DNA of 64,000 nucleotides, from assembly GCA_027186245.1 (NCBI GenBank), contig CP114498.1:6393501-6457500 (forward strand), read 5' to 3'. This DNA is from Coriaria nepalensis. Lineage: Eukaryota > Streptophyta > Magnoliopsida > Cucurbitales > Coriariaceae. Both the position numbers and the translations under genes were made by a program. Shown in pieces: positions 34,413 to 47,459 of this stretch. The notes under the pieces were generated by a model. It was not told the origin of the DNA and did not search any database. It was given only the letters and a program-made list of their open reading frames with translations. Numbering within the stretch: position 1 is the stretch's first letter; each line of letters begins with the position of its first letter.

Positions 34413-37073
34413 CGCCCCTGCAAAATCGACGATCCATCAACGATGGCAATTTTGTTCCATAGTAGTTGAAAGTGAGAGCGACCGAGCGGTTCCATAAGTA
34501 AATTCGCAACTTAATCAACAGTACTGATGTGGGTGACATAAAGCAAACATTTAGTGACCAAGTCACATACAAAATGTATATCAATGGAGATATGCTTCAT
34601 CTGAGAATGCATGATAGGATTGAGTGACAAATGAGTAGCGCCAATAGTCACAGTAATCAATGGTACATGACAAGTGGACGCATCAATGTAGAAAACAAGT
34701 TTTGAATCCAACAAACCTTAGAGGCAGTACAAGCCAATGCTCAATATTTTGCCTCGGTTGAAAGACGGGCCATGGCTCATTATTAAGGAGAGCTCCAAGC
34801 AATCAGATTTGGTCTAAGGAAGACCAAAAGGTAGAGGTGGAACTGCAATGAAATGGATTACCTATCCAGTCATCATCAGAGTAAGCAATGATGTTAAAGT
34901 TATAGTTACGCCAGAGTAGGATTACCTATCGAGAGTCCCCTTAAGATATCAAAGAATCGCTTAACGGCATACCCAAGGGCCATGGTGGGATTATCCTTGA
35001 ATCATGCCAAATGACTAATCGAGGCGATGTCCGGTCGAGTGAAAGTGAGATATTAAAGTGCTCCAATGGTTTGGCGGAAGGGAGTGGCATCAGCCTGTTC
35101 AGAGGAGTCAATTTTAGAGAGTTAAGCGGCCGGTGTCATTGGTGTATGAAGGGAACAAGCTCCATCCATTTTATGCCCAGCCAAAACATCTGAAATGTAT
35201 TTTTGTTGAGTAAGAAAGAGACCCTTGCAATAGTAAATCACCTCAACGTCAAGAAGGTAAGTTAAGGGGCTAATATTCTTAACTAAGAAACATGTACTCA
35301 GTTGTGTAATGATGGAGGAGATGAGACGTAGGTAATTACCGGTAATGAGAAGGTCATCTACATACACAAGGAAGAAGACATGAGACAAACCCATATGTAT
35401 GATGAAGAGCGACATGTCAGACTTGGTTTGAATGAACCTAAATGAGAGAAATGCGGCACTTAGGGCTTGATACCAAGCACAAGGCTCCTATTTGTGGTCA
35501 TACAACACCCTACGAAGTTTGCGAATACGAGTAGGGTGTCATGGGTCAATAAGACCGGCGGGTTGTGCCATGTAAATGTTCTTTGAGAGAGTGTCATGCA
35601 AGAAGGAATTGTTGACATCAAGCTAAGGAATAGACTAGCCATGCATGGTGCCAAGGGAGAGAATAGAGCTAATGGTGACAAGTTTGACAACCGAGCTAAA
35701 GGTTTCGGGGTAGTCAAAATCGGGACACTGATGAAAACCCTTGGCTATGAGGAGAGCCTTGTATTGGTGAATCGAGCCATCATGTTTCTGCTTGATGTAG
35801 AAGACCCATTTATAGCCCAATAACTTTCGAGCTTGGTCTGCCAAAACAAGATCCCAGATGTCATGGCAAAGCAAGGCGTTAAATTCCTCAAACATGGCTT
35901 TACGCCAGTGAACGTGTTTCATTGCTTGAGAAACATATATAGGTTTGGTTTCAAGCAGGAGTAGGTGCTTAGTGGAAAGGTTGAGAATCTTGGGCTTGAA
36001 GATTTTGTTCATGGATCGAGTCATCATGGAATGTAGACAATTAGGTCGTGTTGGTGTAGCTGGAACGTCAGTAGAGGGTTGTGCAGTGGATGGCACAGAT
36101 GAAGATATGTAGAGGCAATGTGCTCAATTTTGGCTCCTGTTGGTGTGAGTGCTAAAGGCTCAATAGTGTGAGGTGTGGGGGAATGGGCTTCAAGTGGGAG
36201 AGAGGCTACATGCGTGTGGGCCACTTGAGAATTTTGAGTTGCTGATGGTGTATGGGCCACTAAAGGTGTAGCGGGCAGAGGCCCAGTCACAGTGGCTAGT
36301 GGTAAAGAGGAAATGATGTTGGAGTCAAGGAGAGCCCTAAAGGCCGCCCCCGTGAGAGAAGAGATGGGTTGAACGTTAAAGAGAAGAGCATGCCCATTAA
36401 TTGTGGATGACTGTAGGGAAAATCATCCTTGGAGAACTTCACATGACATGAGAGGAATATCTATTGGGAGGCGAAGTCTAAGCACTTGTAGGCACTTTGA
36501 GAAGCCGAATATCCATTAAATAAGTAGTGTCGAGATTCGGGTTTGATTTTGACTTTTGTAAGGTTTTAACCAAAGAAAACAAAGACACTTGAAGACCCAT
36601 AATTTGAGATAATTGGCTTCGTGTCGAAAAACATTCATATGGGCTTTTTGAGGCCAAAATAGGAGTAGGAAGTTTGTTAATTTGATAAACTGTAGTTTCA
36701 AACGCATGAGCCCACAATGTGGAAGGAAGATAGGCCTAATGTAGGAGAGTGCCTGATAGTGACAATGTGCCTATTTCGGCATTCTAATGTGCCATTCTAC
36801 TACTGTGTATGAGGAGCGGTAGTATACCAACTTATGTCGTGTTTGAGAAAGTAGTGTTTTAGTCCTCGAAACTTACCACCATTATCATTGAAAAAGTTTT
36901 GTATTTTTCAAGAAATTACTTTTCAACAAATTCTTTAAATGGAGGAAAGAAGTTGGCCGCTTGTGATTTTGTTAAAGTGGATAAATCCAAGAATACTTAG
37001 TAAACAGATCGACAAGAAGGAGATAAAAAAGATAACCACCAAGAGAGGAAGTACGAGTAGGGCTCCACACATC

Positions 37074-37117
<44 letters not shown>

Positions 37118-38704
37118 AAGGGACAATCACTAGTTAAATTATCACAGAATGACAAACATTGACTTTTATTTGAATCACATGTAATACTAAAATTTGAAAT
37201 AAAAGAAGATCCCTTATTAATTGGTAACAAAAATTTATTAATAATAGACGAACTAATTTTGGAGAATGGGTGACCAAGTCGGCAGTACCATCTAGAAGGA
37301 GTAACACATTTACAAAGTAGTGTCGTAGGACGAGAAGTTGGCAGAGATAGACGATGTAGACAAAGGTTTTAGACACCATCTTCAAATAGGCCGTGAACTA
37401 GAGGCACCCTTCATAGTAAAATAAGTTAGATGAAACTCAATAAAAATATTATTAGACTTTGTAATACCAAAAGCAGGTTTTGATGGGCTTTGGGAATATA
37501 AAGTACGTTAGAAAAATAACCCTTTCGTGAAGGAAAATGAAGACGGGAGGAACAAATATATGTAATGGCTAAACCTGAACCATCAGCAATTTGAATCTCA
37601 TCAGTTCCAACATACTCAAAGTGAACAAATCAAGTGGCAAGATTGGCGGTGAGGCTGTGAGAGGTGCTGAAGTCTAAAAGCCAAGCTGCATCATCATGCG
37701 GATCTATAGGCGAGCAACTAGCAGAGTTGGCAGTGGGATGATTTTTTTGTCAAACATTAGTCTTATAACTTGGGATTTCCTAATATTAGCAGATTGTATT
37801 TGCTTCTTCTGAGAGGAAAATGAATCTACACTTAGAAAGTTATTACAAGGTTAACCACGATTATAATAAGAATTACAATTAGAAAACCCTATGTGAGAAG
37901 ATTGGTTGGAATAGGAAGGATGAGCAACAATCAAACCACGAGGCACTGTTGGAAGTGGCAATAACTATACGGGTTTTTGAGTCTAAATACTTTAGATAAG
38001 CCTCATGAGCGACCAACATGTCATGGAGTTTCTCGAAGCGAAATAGGGTCTCACGTGTGCGTATATGAGCAGTGATTTTGTGATAAGCTGCCCGAGACCA
38101 TTGAGAACATAAAGTGTGATATCATCATCAGAATAGCTGATTGATGATGGCAAGTTCATTAGTTTTAGCCTTGATGGTTTGAAGAAAAACAAAGATCGAT
38201 TGATTACCAAGAGTAGCCATGGATAAATCATCCTTGAGCTGCATTACCTGTGTGCGTGAGCGGTTGGCATATAGCCGAAAAAGGGTGGACCAGGTAGCAG
38301 GAGTAATTGGAAGAAAGGGAATTAACAGCATCACATCGGTAGAAACGGAGCCAAATAAAGCCGAGATGAGAAGTTTATCCTATTGAATCCAATGAGTGTA
38401 CTCAGCATATGAAGTGGGAGGTTGTTTGACGGAACCATTCAAATACACGAGAAGATCATACCCAATGAAGAGGGATTCCACCTAAGTGCTCCATGACGGA
38501 AAGTTACTCGATGTCAGTTGGAGACGTAATTACTGGTATGCGTTGATCGCAATAAGCAATAGGCCAGTTGGTCCAGCCGGCAGATTAAAGATGATTAGAG
38601 TGGCAGTCATAGCAAATGTGGCTGAAGGTAAGGTGGTGTTAGAAAGCAGTGAGAGCAGTCATGGCAGCAAAAGAAACGTTCTCGTGAAAGAGGCACTGAC
38701 ACCA
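34413..38704 (-). pseudogene. Ty1/copia gag-pol internal region, decayed
   Basis: Coding order runs from high to low coordinates. Gag remnants lie at 38334-37992 (MQLKDDLSMATLGNQSIF, NELAII). A protease-like stretch near 37700 has no intact Asp-Ser/Thr-Gly. Integrase C-terminal sequence lies at 36717-36478 (MWAHAFETTVYQINKLPTP, KSPYECF). RT lies at 36096-35635 (HWRKAMFEEFNALLCHDIWD, YKWVFYIKQKHDGSIHQYKA) and 35415-35122 (FFLVYVDDLLITGN, LFLTQQKYISDVL). The RNase H end lies near 34714-34511 (QMKHISIDIHFVCDLV). Many stops and frameshifts make it non-autonomous. A degenerate primer-binding site (minus-strand TGGTGTCAGTGCC) lies at 38704-38692, next to the 5' LTR. Confidence 0.85.
37077..37114. 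repeat. (AT)19 microsatellite
   Basis: An uninterrupted AT dinucleotide run of about 38 bp inside the copia internal region, so it arose or expanded after insertion or within the family. Confidence 0.95.
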
Positions 38705-38905
38705 TAAAAGGGTTTATGTTACTATGAAAACTGTTTTATTTTTGTATTAGGCATGTAGCAATATAAATGAATTTAAATTATACAAAACCCTAGCATACAA
38801 GGAGATATAAAATAGAATATATACACCAAATATTAAGGAAAATATTAAGTTAGGAATATCACAACTTAAGGAGGAAAATCAAGTGAAGATTTTGTATTTG
38901 TTATA
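38705..38905 (-). mobile_element. 5' LTR of the TA...TA copia element
   Basis: Partner of 34212-34412. On the minus strand it reads TATAACAAATAC to CCCTTTTA, followed directly by the degenerate PBS. Roughly 88% identity between the LTRs (about 24 mismatches in 201, by eye) implies an old insertion. The whole element spans 34212-38905 (4,694 bp). Confidence 0.85.
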
Positions 38906-38910
38906 ATATC
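38906..38910. other. Target-site duplication, right (ATATC)
   Basis: Same five bases as 34207-34211, directly outside the right LTR. Confidence 0.8.
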
Positions 38911-40340
38911 TTCAACCAAGACCGTTTGTTAATACTAATGAATACAATATTTATTTGCATTCGACCTTCTTTGAAGAGCTAATTATATATAATGTGATAA
39001 ACTAAAAAAAGACAAATGATCAATTTGAAAATATAGTAAGAAACAAAGTATCACAATATTATTTTCAAACATGTAAAACTTAGAGAAAAGAGATAATATC
39101 TTTTGCATATCCTTTTAATGTATCAAATTTATCAATTGCTCAAATTCGAGCAATCCGTCAAACGAAAAAATGCATCGCGTAGAAATCTGAACTTGTATAT
39201 AAAAACTAATTAAGAATGGATGGAGTTTGCCTATCTTGTTTATGTACTAATTTTTTAATAGTCCCTTTATTTTTTATATTATGTAGAAATCTGGCTTCCA
39301 TTTAAAAACTAATAACAATGAGAGAAGTTTTATCTATCTTTCATATATATTAGTTTCTCAAAAATTTCATTTCAGATGTGTGATAAATATATTCTTAACA
39401 TGCCCTTTTATATAGAAATATGAGATTTCATTTCAGAACTAATTAGTAATAGGGGAGTTAACCTATTTTTCTTTAATTTCTCAAAAATCTTCTTTTAGGT
39501 GTGAGATGAATATATTCTCAATATATTTACTCACCTATAATGTTATTTTGAGCATATAGCTATAATATTTTTATATACATGATGAAGGATTCATTTAATG
39601 AATAATTCAATCATATATTAAAATTAGATTTGATACTATATAGATATTTAAATTTAAATTTCAAAATTAATTAATATTAAGATAAATTGATACATATTTA
39701 TTATATATTAATTTTTTACATATATGATACATATATTGGATATATCAAAAATTCACTTCAAATTTTAAGTAATTAATATTTTCAGATTTGGCGTCAAAAA
39801 AACCCCTCTCCATCAAAATATTTTGAAAAAAAATCAGTACATAAATTCGTTTTATCGAATTTTTTTGATATATAATGAATAGTGTAAATAAAATCCGCCA
39901 GGTCAATGTAAAAAATGAAGAGTGAAATCTATTCTACAAAAATATGGATCGACAAAATAACTTTTGAAGCAAATGAAAAAATTCATAGTACAATGATGAC
40001 CCTTGGCCACCTTCTATTGTATTGTACTTCACTGTACACTCCAGAAAATGACTAATTTGGAATCAACTATAAGTCTAGATACTTGTTTCTACTCGCTGTG
40101 ATCATGCGGATCTCTGCTTCGGAGGTCGGACCTCCCCACTGTATTTGCTGTCTTGAACAGTGTTTCATCAACATATGTAATCAGGAAAAACTTGATTTGA
40201 CTTGACTTGATTTCATCAACATATGAACAGTGTTTCATAGTACATTTGCTGTCTTGAACGGTGTGATCATTTATGCATGTTCCCCGTTCATCCTTAATAC
40301 CATCTATTTATACATTCACTACTTTCAGTCTTTGATATTC
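38911..40340. other. AT-rich spacer with a diverged repeat unit
   Basis: No gene is seen. Between about 39178 and 39540 three diverged units follow each other, each starting TAGAAATMTG and containing CTAAT, CCTATCTTT/CTATCTT and TTTCTCAAAAAT-like words. Related sequence occurs at about 56440-56620 and 56900-57020. This is an old dispersed non-coding repeat. Confidence 0.5.
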
Positions 40341-40349
40341 TTATCTTGG

Positions 40350-42720
40350 CCATACTCCTTTATCCTGTATTCAATCTTTAGCTTCTAGTAGTCTATTAGG
40401 AAAAACTAAATTTGAGTCTTTTGATTGTGTTTCATCTCAATTGGGAAAACAAAAAGTTTTATCTTTTAATAATAGTGATTCTTTATCTTCTTCACCATTT
40501 GATTTTATTTATTTTAATGCGTGGAGATCTGCTCCTTACACCTATTAAATGATGAGGGGGGAGGGGGGGTGGAATCTCGTTATATTGTTATCTTTAACGA
40601 TGATTATTCTTGCTACACATGGTTTTATCTTTTACATGATCGCTTCCATGTTACCCTATCCGAATGATAAAAACTCAATTTGGGGAGAAGCTGCTCTTAC
40701 AACTGTTCATACAATCAATTGTGTTCCATCAATCATCTTATCTAATCGTACTCTTTATGTCCTTTACAGTCAGGTACTAAATTATTCTCTTCTAAGAGTC
40801 TTTGGCTGTGCTGTTTTACTTCCACAAGTGTACAAGCATACCAAACTTGAACCACAATCTCGTCTTTGATGTTTTCTCGACTATGGCAAAGGGTATCGAT
40901 TTCATGACCATATTGACAAACATTTTCGCATCTCTGGTCATGTTTAGTTTTGGGAACATAAACCCTTCACAAGTATATCTTTCATCATCTTCTTCGTCCC
41001 CGTCTCTTGTGCTCACTAATCCCAGTATTGATTTCTCTTTAGATCTTGATTCAGGTACTGAAAGCTCATTAAGTGATTGCTCACTGTTTATTCCTTCTAA
41101 ATCTGGACTGCAGCCTAATTCTGACACCATATCCGAGTCTTCCTCACCATATAAGATTCAATGTTCCACTCCAGTAAGAGTCCCTTCTACTCATCTAAAT
41201 GATTATTATTATTTTTATACTATTTCCACCCTTCATGAGCCTATTAGTTAACGTAAAGCTAGTTCTGACCATTTTTGGAAAAAAGCTATATCAGACATGG
41301 GACTTAGTTTATTTACAGAAAAAATTGCAGTATAATACAAGTATGTGTAAAAGATTAAAACAAAGGATGATTGATCAATTGAATGTTACATGACTTATCT
41401 TGTAGCACGTGGTTTTACTCAAGAGTATAATATAGATTATGAGGAGACTTTTACACATATTGCACGTCTTACTTCTTTTTATCTTTACTTACAGTAGCAA
41501 CTATTTAGAAGTGGAGCTTATTCCAAATGGATGTGAAAAATATTTTTCTTAATGGTAAACTAGGTGAAGAAGTCTATCTCAACCTCTTTCAAGGTTCAAG
41601 CTCCCGCGTCATAATGTTCTCTCGCCTTCAGAAAGCTCTCCACGGTCTCAAGCAATCTCCTTATACTTAGTTATCTAAGTTCAGTTCAGTACTGGCTCAA
41701 CAAGGCTTCAATCCTAGTGCATATGATTCTGCTCTCTTCATGTTGTCGGTCTAATTGGTATTTTTCTTCTTTTACTTTATGTTGATGATATGGTTATTAC
41801 AAGTGATGATCGTTTTGACATTCATACACTTCAGTTGTTTCATAGTCAAAAGTTTGAAATTAAGGATTTGAGTTCTCTTAATTATTTTTTGGGTCTTGAA
41901 GTATCATCATCCTTAGATGGATATTATCTTTCACAAGCTAAGTAAGATTCTGACGTCCTGTCTAAGCCGAACTAATGGATAATAAGATTTTTGATAGCCC
42001 TCTGGAGATGAATGTTAAGCTTCTTTCTAGTGATGGAGAGCCTTTAGTTTATGTCACTCTTTTCCGATAATTAGATGGTTATCTTATTTATCTGACTATC
42101 ACTCATCTTGATATTTTTCATGTAGTCACCTCGATCAGTCAATTCATGTATTATCCTCGCTCCACTCATTTTGTGCCGATGTTCTTTGGATTCTTCGATA
42201 TGTAAAAAGAACTTTGTTTCATAGAATTTTCTTTTCCTATGAATCATCAGTCGACCTTCAAGCATATTTTGATTTTGATTGGGCTAGTGATCTTATGGAT
42301 CGTTGATCCGCTACTGGATATTATTTCTTACTTGGTACATCCCTTCTCTCTTGGAGAAGTAAGAAGTAAAATATTGTCGCCTGTTCTAATACAAAGCCTG
42401 AGTATCGTGAGTTGGCAGACACTACTTCTGAACTCTTGCGGCTTTGTTGGTTATTATGAGATATGAACATCCCTCTCACTAGTAGCTCTCTGATTCATTG
42501 TGATAGGACTAGTGCCATTCAGATTATACATAATGTTATTTTTCATGAGCACAAAAAACATATAGAGACTGATTGTCATTTCATTTAGCATCATCATATG
42601 GCTCTTTGTATAGTTTACATGCACTTGAATATACACGATTATATCTTGTTTCTCTTATTTTTTCAACAACCTAGAAAGTTCAAGATAGAGAAATCTCCTT
42701 ATATCCTTAGATTCTGGTGG
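40350..42720 (+). pseudogene. Ty1/copia integrase-RT-RNase H remnant
   Basis: Integrase C-terminal sequence lies at 40640-40870 (IWGEAALTTVHTINCVPSII, NYSLLRVFGCAVLLP). A frameshifted linker with a Ser-rich stretch follows (about 40980-41160). RT pieces include SDHFWKKAISDMGL near 41265, YLVARGFTQEYNIDYEETF near 41398 and DVKNIFLNGK-like sequence near 41530. RNase H pieces near 42310-42600 include GYYFLLGTSLLSWRSKK and IETDCHF. Stops and frameshifts are frequent. No LTRs were identified. Confidence 0.8.
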
Positions 42721-44896
42721 CATTCTTCACTCCCCAAGCTAACCTTCTGTTCCTTTATCTTCCTCTTATAGGAGAAGGTAGAAGAATGTAAAAGACGGTA
42801 GAAGAAGGTAAAGAAAGCTTACGAAGATGAAGATCATTGATTTTCTAATTTTCTCTTCCTTTTCTTTTGATTTTTTCAAGGAGCTAGGCAAGTTGGTACT
42901 GGGTTATGGATCAATATTTGGATACAAATTAACTCTCTAAAATGGGTAAAAACTAAAGGACTGTTAATTTCTAACGAAGAAAATAAAATTAAAGGCTTTA
43001 TTCTAGTTTTTTTAAGAATTGGAGGGAGTGTTCTAGCTATCAAAATTAAATAGATTTTATCTTTATTTTAATATATTTTTATGGATAAATCTTAGTTTAT
43101 CCTTGCATACTAAAAATCTTATTCTTGATGAAAATAGAAAAACTCCTCCATAATATTTATCATAATTATTGATATATAAGAATAATTTTCAAAACTAAAT
43201 CAAAACTCGATAAAAAATAAATTCCTATAGCTAAAACCGTAAAAGTTTAGAATATATAATATTTATGTGTATTTTCATTAATTTGTAATTTTTATTTTAT
43301 AATACAAAAAATATAGTATATAAAGAAAATATAGAAAATTAATGAGAATTAAATTAATATAATTATATAAAGAAAAAAATTTGGAATAATTAAGTATTAA
43401 TTTTAACACGCCCTCTCAAATTTAAGTATATAGATTGATAATATCTAATTTATTAGAAAGAGTGTAAAACCAGTCGTCGTCGAGAGATTTGATGAAGATG
43501 AGAGTGATAAGAAGTCTAGATTGCAATTTTTCACGAATAAATTTTAATTTTTTATAAATTCAAAAAAAGGCGCTAATTTTAATAAAAACAGTAACATTTT
43601 ATTCAGTCTCAACTCGTCGGTTGACTTCGCCGCAATAGCTATATTTCCTTCATTCTCTCAACTTGTCGGTTGACTTCCTCGCATTTAAGTACACTGCACT
43701 CTGCACTACACACTTCTGCAATGAAAGAGGAGTTGCTTCCTAATTTTGACCCGCACTTGATGTTGCACCACTTAAATTTCCCTGTGATTAATAATCTCTC
43801 GTGCTCTCTGTCTAATGAAATCGGAATTCAAACCCGCAGAAAAGGTTCTTGCATTTCAATATCAAATCAATAAATTATAATTTGAACCACTGTCAAAATT
43901 AGAGAGAGAGAGAGAAAAAAAATTTATCATTAGTAATTTTTTATTGATACAGAAATTAGCATATCATGTCAAATCCTGCTAATTTTGTTTAACCAAAAGA
44001 ACGATTTTATTGTGCAAAGAAGAAGTGGCAGACTCATAAAAAGAATCAATCTCACTTGAAGAAAAAGTAGACCCACTAATAAAGTCAGTACCCACTTAAA
44101 GAATCTCACTTTTAGTGATATGAGTTTGTGGTTCCCATGAACTCCTTGGTCCATATTCACTTGTCCCAGCCCAAAAGAAAGAAGAAAAAAAAGACCCCGA
44201 AAGGGTTCTCGCACTTTCTCGATCAAGAAAGTATCCACCTCATAGTGTTTGGAAAAGAAGATCCATGTATATGTATCATAAAGTTAAAGTTAGATTGATA
44301 ATAATGAAAAATTTCTTAGCAAAATTCTTCTAAATAAGAGCTAATACTATTGTAGGAGGAGGTTGATTATTTTCTTTTCAATATAGTTTTTCAAACCAAA
44401 CATTCCTAAATGTACGCATCCAGATGGATCATATTTGTTATAAATTAAGGAGAGGATAAGATCAGTGCTATATGGATACCAGCTCTCCATCTTTGATATA
44501 GTTGATGGGTATAGTGCTCGAGAAAACCCTTTTTGACTTTTTCTTATTTGTAATTCTTTCCTTCTACTTTTCCGTTGGAGAATTTGTTATCATATGATTT
44601 ATATTCATATAATAATTTCTACTTCCATCCTCTTTACAAGAAGCTTTCCAAAAGCATATACGTAAGCAGATTAAGATTAACCGAACATAGGCCACATGAA
44701 GCTTCTATTTATACTCAAAATAGTAACTCTGACAGAATTTAATCAGAGCTGTACAGTTATTTTCCTATTATAATTTGATTAATCACTAGTTTATGGAAAT
44801 TAAAATAAATAAATATCTTTCTTATTAATATCTCACGCCACAAACTCTTCAAAAATCGTCACGACAGACGTCATTTTGTACTTACTATCACTTCAC
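42721..44896. other. Spacer upstream of UGT copy 3
   Basis: AT-rich sequence with no supported gene. A 20-bp word (TCAACTYGTCGGTTGACTTC) occurs twice near 43610-43677, and an (GA)n run lies at 43901-43915. The short open frames at 43670-43873 and 43969-44238 have no domain. Confidence 0.5.
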
Positions 44897-44904
44897 TATA
44901 AAAG
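44897..44904 (+). promoter_or_regulatory. TATA box of UGT copy 3
   Basis: TATAAAAG lies 37-44 bp upstream of the ATG at 44941, implying a very short 5' UTR of about 10-15 nt. Confidence 0.65.
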
Positions 44905-44940
44905 CAAATTCATTATGCCACTAACCTGAGTAAGAGTAGC

Positions 44941-46335
44941 ATGGAGAATCCACAAATCCTTCTTGTGACATATCCTGCCCAAGGACACATAAATCCCGCC
45001 CTCCAATTCGCCAACCGGCTTATCCACCTTGGTACCCATGTAACTCTTGCCACCGCTGTCTATGCCCGCCGTCGTATGAGCAAGACTCCAGAACTAGACG
45101 GCTTATCGTTCGCCACTTACTCCGACGGCTATGACGACGGGTTCATATCCGGTGTTCATGATATTGATCAATACATGTCCGATATTGAGCGCATCGGCTC
45201 GAAAAATCTAACCGATCTCATTTTATTGAAAATGGCTCAAGGCCATAAGTTTACTTGTGTGGTCCACAGCATTCTTATTCCATGGGTGACTGATGTTGCT
45301 CGTGCGCTTCATCTACCTACTGCCTTCCTCTGGATTCAACCTGCTACAGTTTTTGATATCTACTATTATTACTTCAATGGATTTGGAGATGTTATGAAAG
45401 CAAATTTTCATGATCCCACATGGTTGTTAGAGTTGCCGGGCTTGCCTTATGTGTTTTCCAACCGTGACCTTCCGTCCTTTATTTCGCCTTCAACCGTATA
45501 CACTTTTGTACTACCAAGGATTCGTAAGCACTTTGAACAGCTTGAGCAAGAAACAAACCCCATAGTACTAGTCAACACTTTTGACTCATTAGAGGATAAG
45601 GCACTGAGAGCCATTCATGATAAGCTTCAACTGATTCCTGTGGGACCATTGGTTCCGTCTTGGTTATTAGACGGCCAGGATCGCCCTGACACCACTTTTG
45701 GCGGCGATCTTTTTCATGACTCGAATGAGTATATAGAATGGTTGCATGCAAAGCCTATGTCGTCCGTCATTTACGTGTCGTTCGGGAGCATTGCGTTGTT
45801 ATCGAAGCAACAAAAGGAGGAAATTGCACTCGGATTGTTGGATACAGGGCGTCCATTTTTATGGGTCATAAGAGATAAAAAAAATGGAGAAGAGGGAGAA
45901 GAAATACTGAGTTGCAAGGATGATCAATCGGAACAACAATGGAAGGTAGTTTCATGGTGCTCTCAACTAGATGTCTTATCACATCCTTCATTGGGTTGTT
46001 TTCTCACGCATTGCGGTTGGAATTCGACCCTCGAGAGTTTAGTTTCGGGGGTGCCTCTAGTAGCATATCCACAGTGGACGGATCAAGGGACCAATGCGAA
46101 ATTAATTGAAGATGTATGGAAGATTGGAGTGAGGGTTAATGTGAACCAAGAAGGGGTAGGCAAAAGGGAGGAGATTAAGAGGTGTGTAGAATTGATTATG
46201 GGAGACGGAGAGACGAGGGAAGAACTCAGGAATAATGCAAAGAAGTGGAAAGAAATGGCAAAGGAGGCTGCTTTAGGATCTTCACATCAAAACCTTAAGG
46301 CTTTTGTCGATGAGGTTGGTAGAAGATGCTGTTAA
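44941..46335 (+). CDS. UGT75: UDP-glycosyltransferase, UGT75 family (copy 3)
   Basis: Single exon of 464 residues, convergent in orientation with the other two UGTs. The catalytic His is in GHINPAL (His16). The PSPG box runs from WCSQLDVLSHPS, with the usual His, through HCGWNS to TDQ, followed by Gly as is normal (TDQGTN). The C-terminus is RRCC. It is clearly homologous to copies 1 and 2 along the full length (YYYYF, ELPGLP, RDLPSF, NTFDSLE, PIGPLVP-like PVGPLVP) but much more diverged, so it represents an older duplication. With its consensus PSPG box it is the best internal reference for the changes in the other two. The acceptor is unknown. Confidence 0.94.
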   Translation: MENPQILLVTYPAQGHINPALQFANRLIHLGTHVTLATAVYARRRMSKTPELDGLSFATYSDGYDDGFISGVHDIDQYMSDIERIGSKNLTDLILLKMAQGHKFTCVVHSILIPWVTDVARALHLPTAFLWIQPATVFDIYYYYFNGFGDVMKANFHDPTWLLELPGLPYVFSNRDLPSFISPSTVYTFVLPRIRKHFEQLEQETNPIVLVNTFDSLEDKALRAIHDKLQLIPVGPLVPSWLLDGQDRPDTTFGGDLFHDSNEYIEWLHAKPMSSVIYVSFGSIALLSKQQKEEIALGLLDTGRPFLWVIRDKKNGEEGEEILSCKDDQSEQQWKVVSWCSQLDVLSHPSLGCFLTHCGWNSTLESLVSGVPLVAYPQWTDQGTNAKLIEDVWKIGVRVNVNQEGVGKREEIKRCVELIMGDGETREELRNNAKKWKEMAKEAALGSSHQNLKAFVDEVGRRCC

Positions 46336-47459
46336 AGACACTACTTACATGGAAGTAAAAAATGAATGGCACCCTTTATTAGTTGGGGTTTTGTTTCAAG
46401 GTCTATGTCATCTCTGATTGTTTTATTTATTTATCTTTTCTTCTATCATTATTGTACTCTACAAAGCTACAATAATATCGTCTCTCGGTTTATATGTATG
46501 TAAACGCTAGACAGCTAAGTGCCCTGTAACCACTACTGATGGATCAGGATATAGAAAAGACATGAAGGTTAAAAAATTGTTAAGCGCCTCTTGCTCATAC
46601 TTAAGACAGACATGACATGTTTGAAAAGCAAAGTCATGTATTAAAAGCTTGAAAGCAAGATAGAATGCGATGTCTAAAACTCTGGCCGAAAAGCAGTATG
46701 GTATCTCGAGAAACTGATCTGAATAAAAAATACAGATGAAACACTACAAATAAGAAAAAGAAAAGAAAAAACAAAACAAAACAAAACAAAACAAGACAGT
46801 ACAAAATTGGATGCGGACAAGAACAACATCCATCTCCCAGAACAGCGTACTTAAGGAAAGATTATCAGCCATGCACTATTAAAACAAAACACATAAAATC
46901 CTTTAAAAAAAGAAAAAAAGAAAAAAAGAAAAAAAGAAAAAAACCCAATCCTAAAAAGACCTTTCGCTGCCACCCAAACCATACAAACCTCCCCACAAGT
47001 CAATTGTAGTACTGATCAGAACTTAATTAGGATCAATGTCAAATTTGGATCCGCAAAATACGATCTTATTTGAGCCGCAAAACATCATAAAATTATCTTA
47101 TTTTACACACCCTAAATACCAATATTAGTAAGCTTACTAAATTGAGTGTTAGTATTAGAGGGTTTTCGTTCTTGGACACAATATTAGTACGCTTGTGTAA
47201 CCGATATGGGATGAACGTATCATTGCACATCACTTCGGAAGCCGATGGCTATGGCGGCCAATTCTAGACGGCTTTCACTCTAAACCCTTATCGGCACTAG
47301 TTAGGCGTATCCCAAGTCGTTCATTCCCCTTCTTCAACTCTCAATGAGAGCACTAAATGTTACGACCTTAAAGTTAAAAGAACAGTTCATCACAAAAGAC
47401 TAGTCCGATGAGGGAGAAAATTTCAAGACTTTAAGAACTCGCATCACCTTCATTGAACT
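46336..47459. other. 3' flank of UGT copy 3 and spacer
   Basis: The UGT 3' UTR is followed by A-rich low-complexity tracts (AAAAC repeats near 46770-46790; AAAAAAAG repeats near 46909-46945). Bases 47150-47340 read like an old dispersed repeat (GTGTAACCGATATGGGATG). No gene is seen. Confidence 0.5.
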
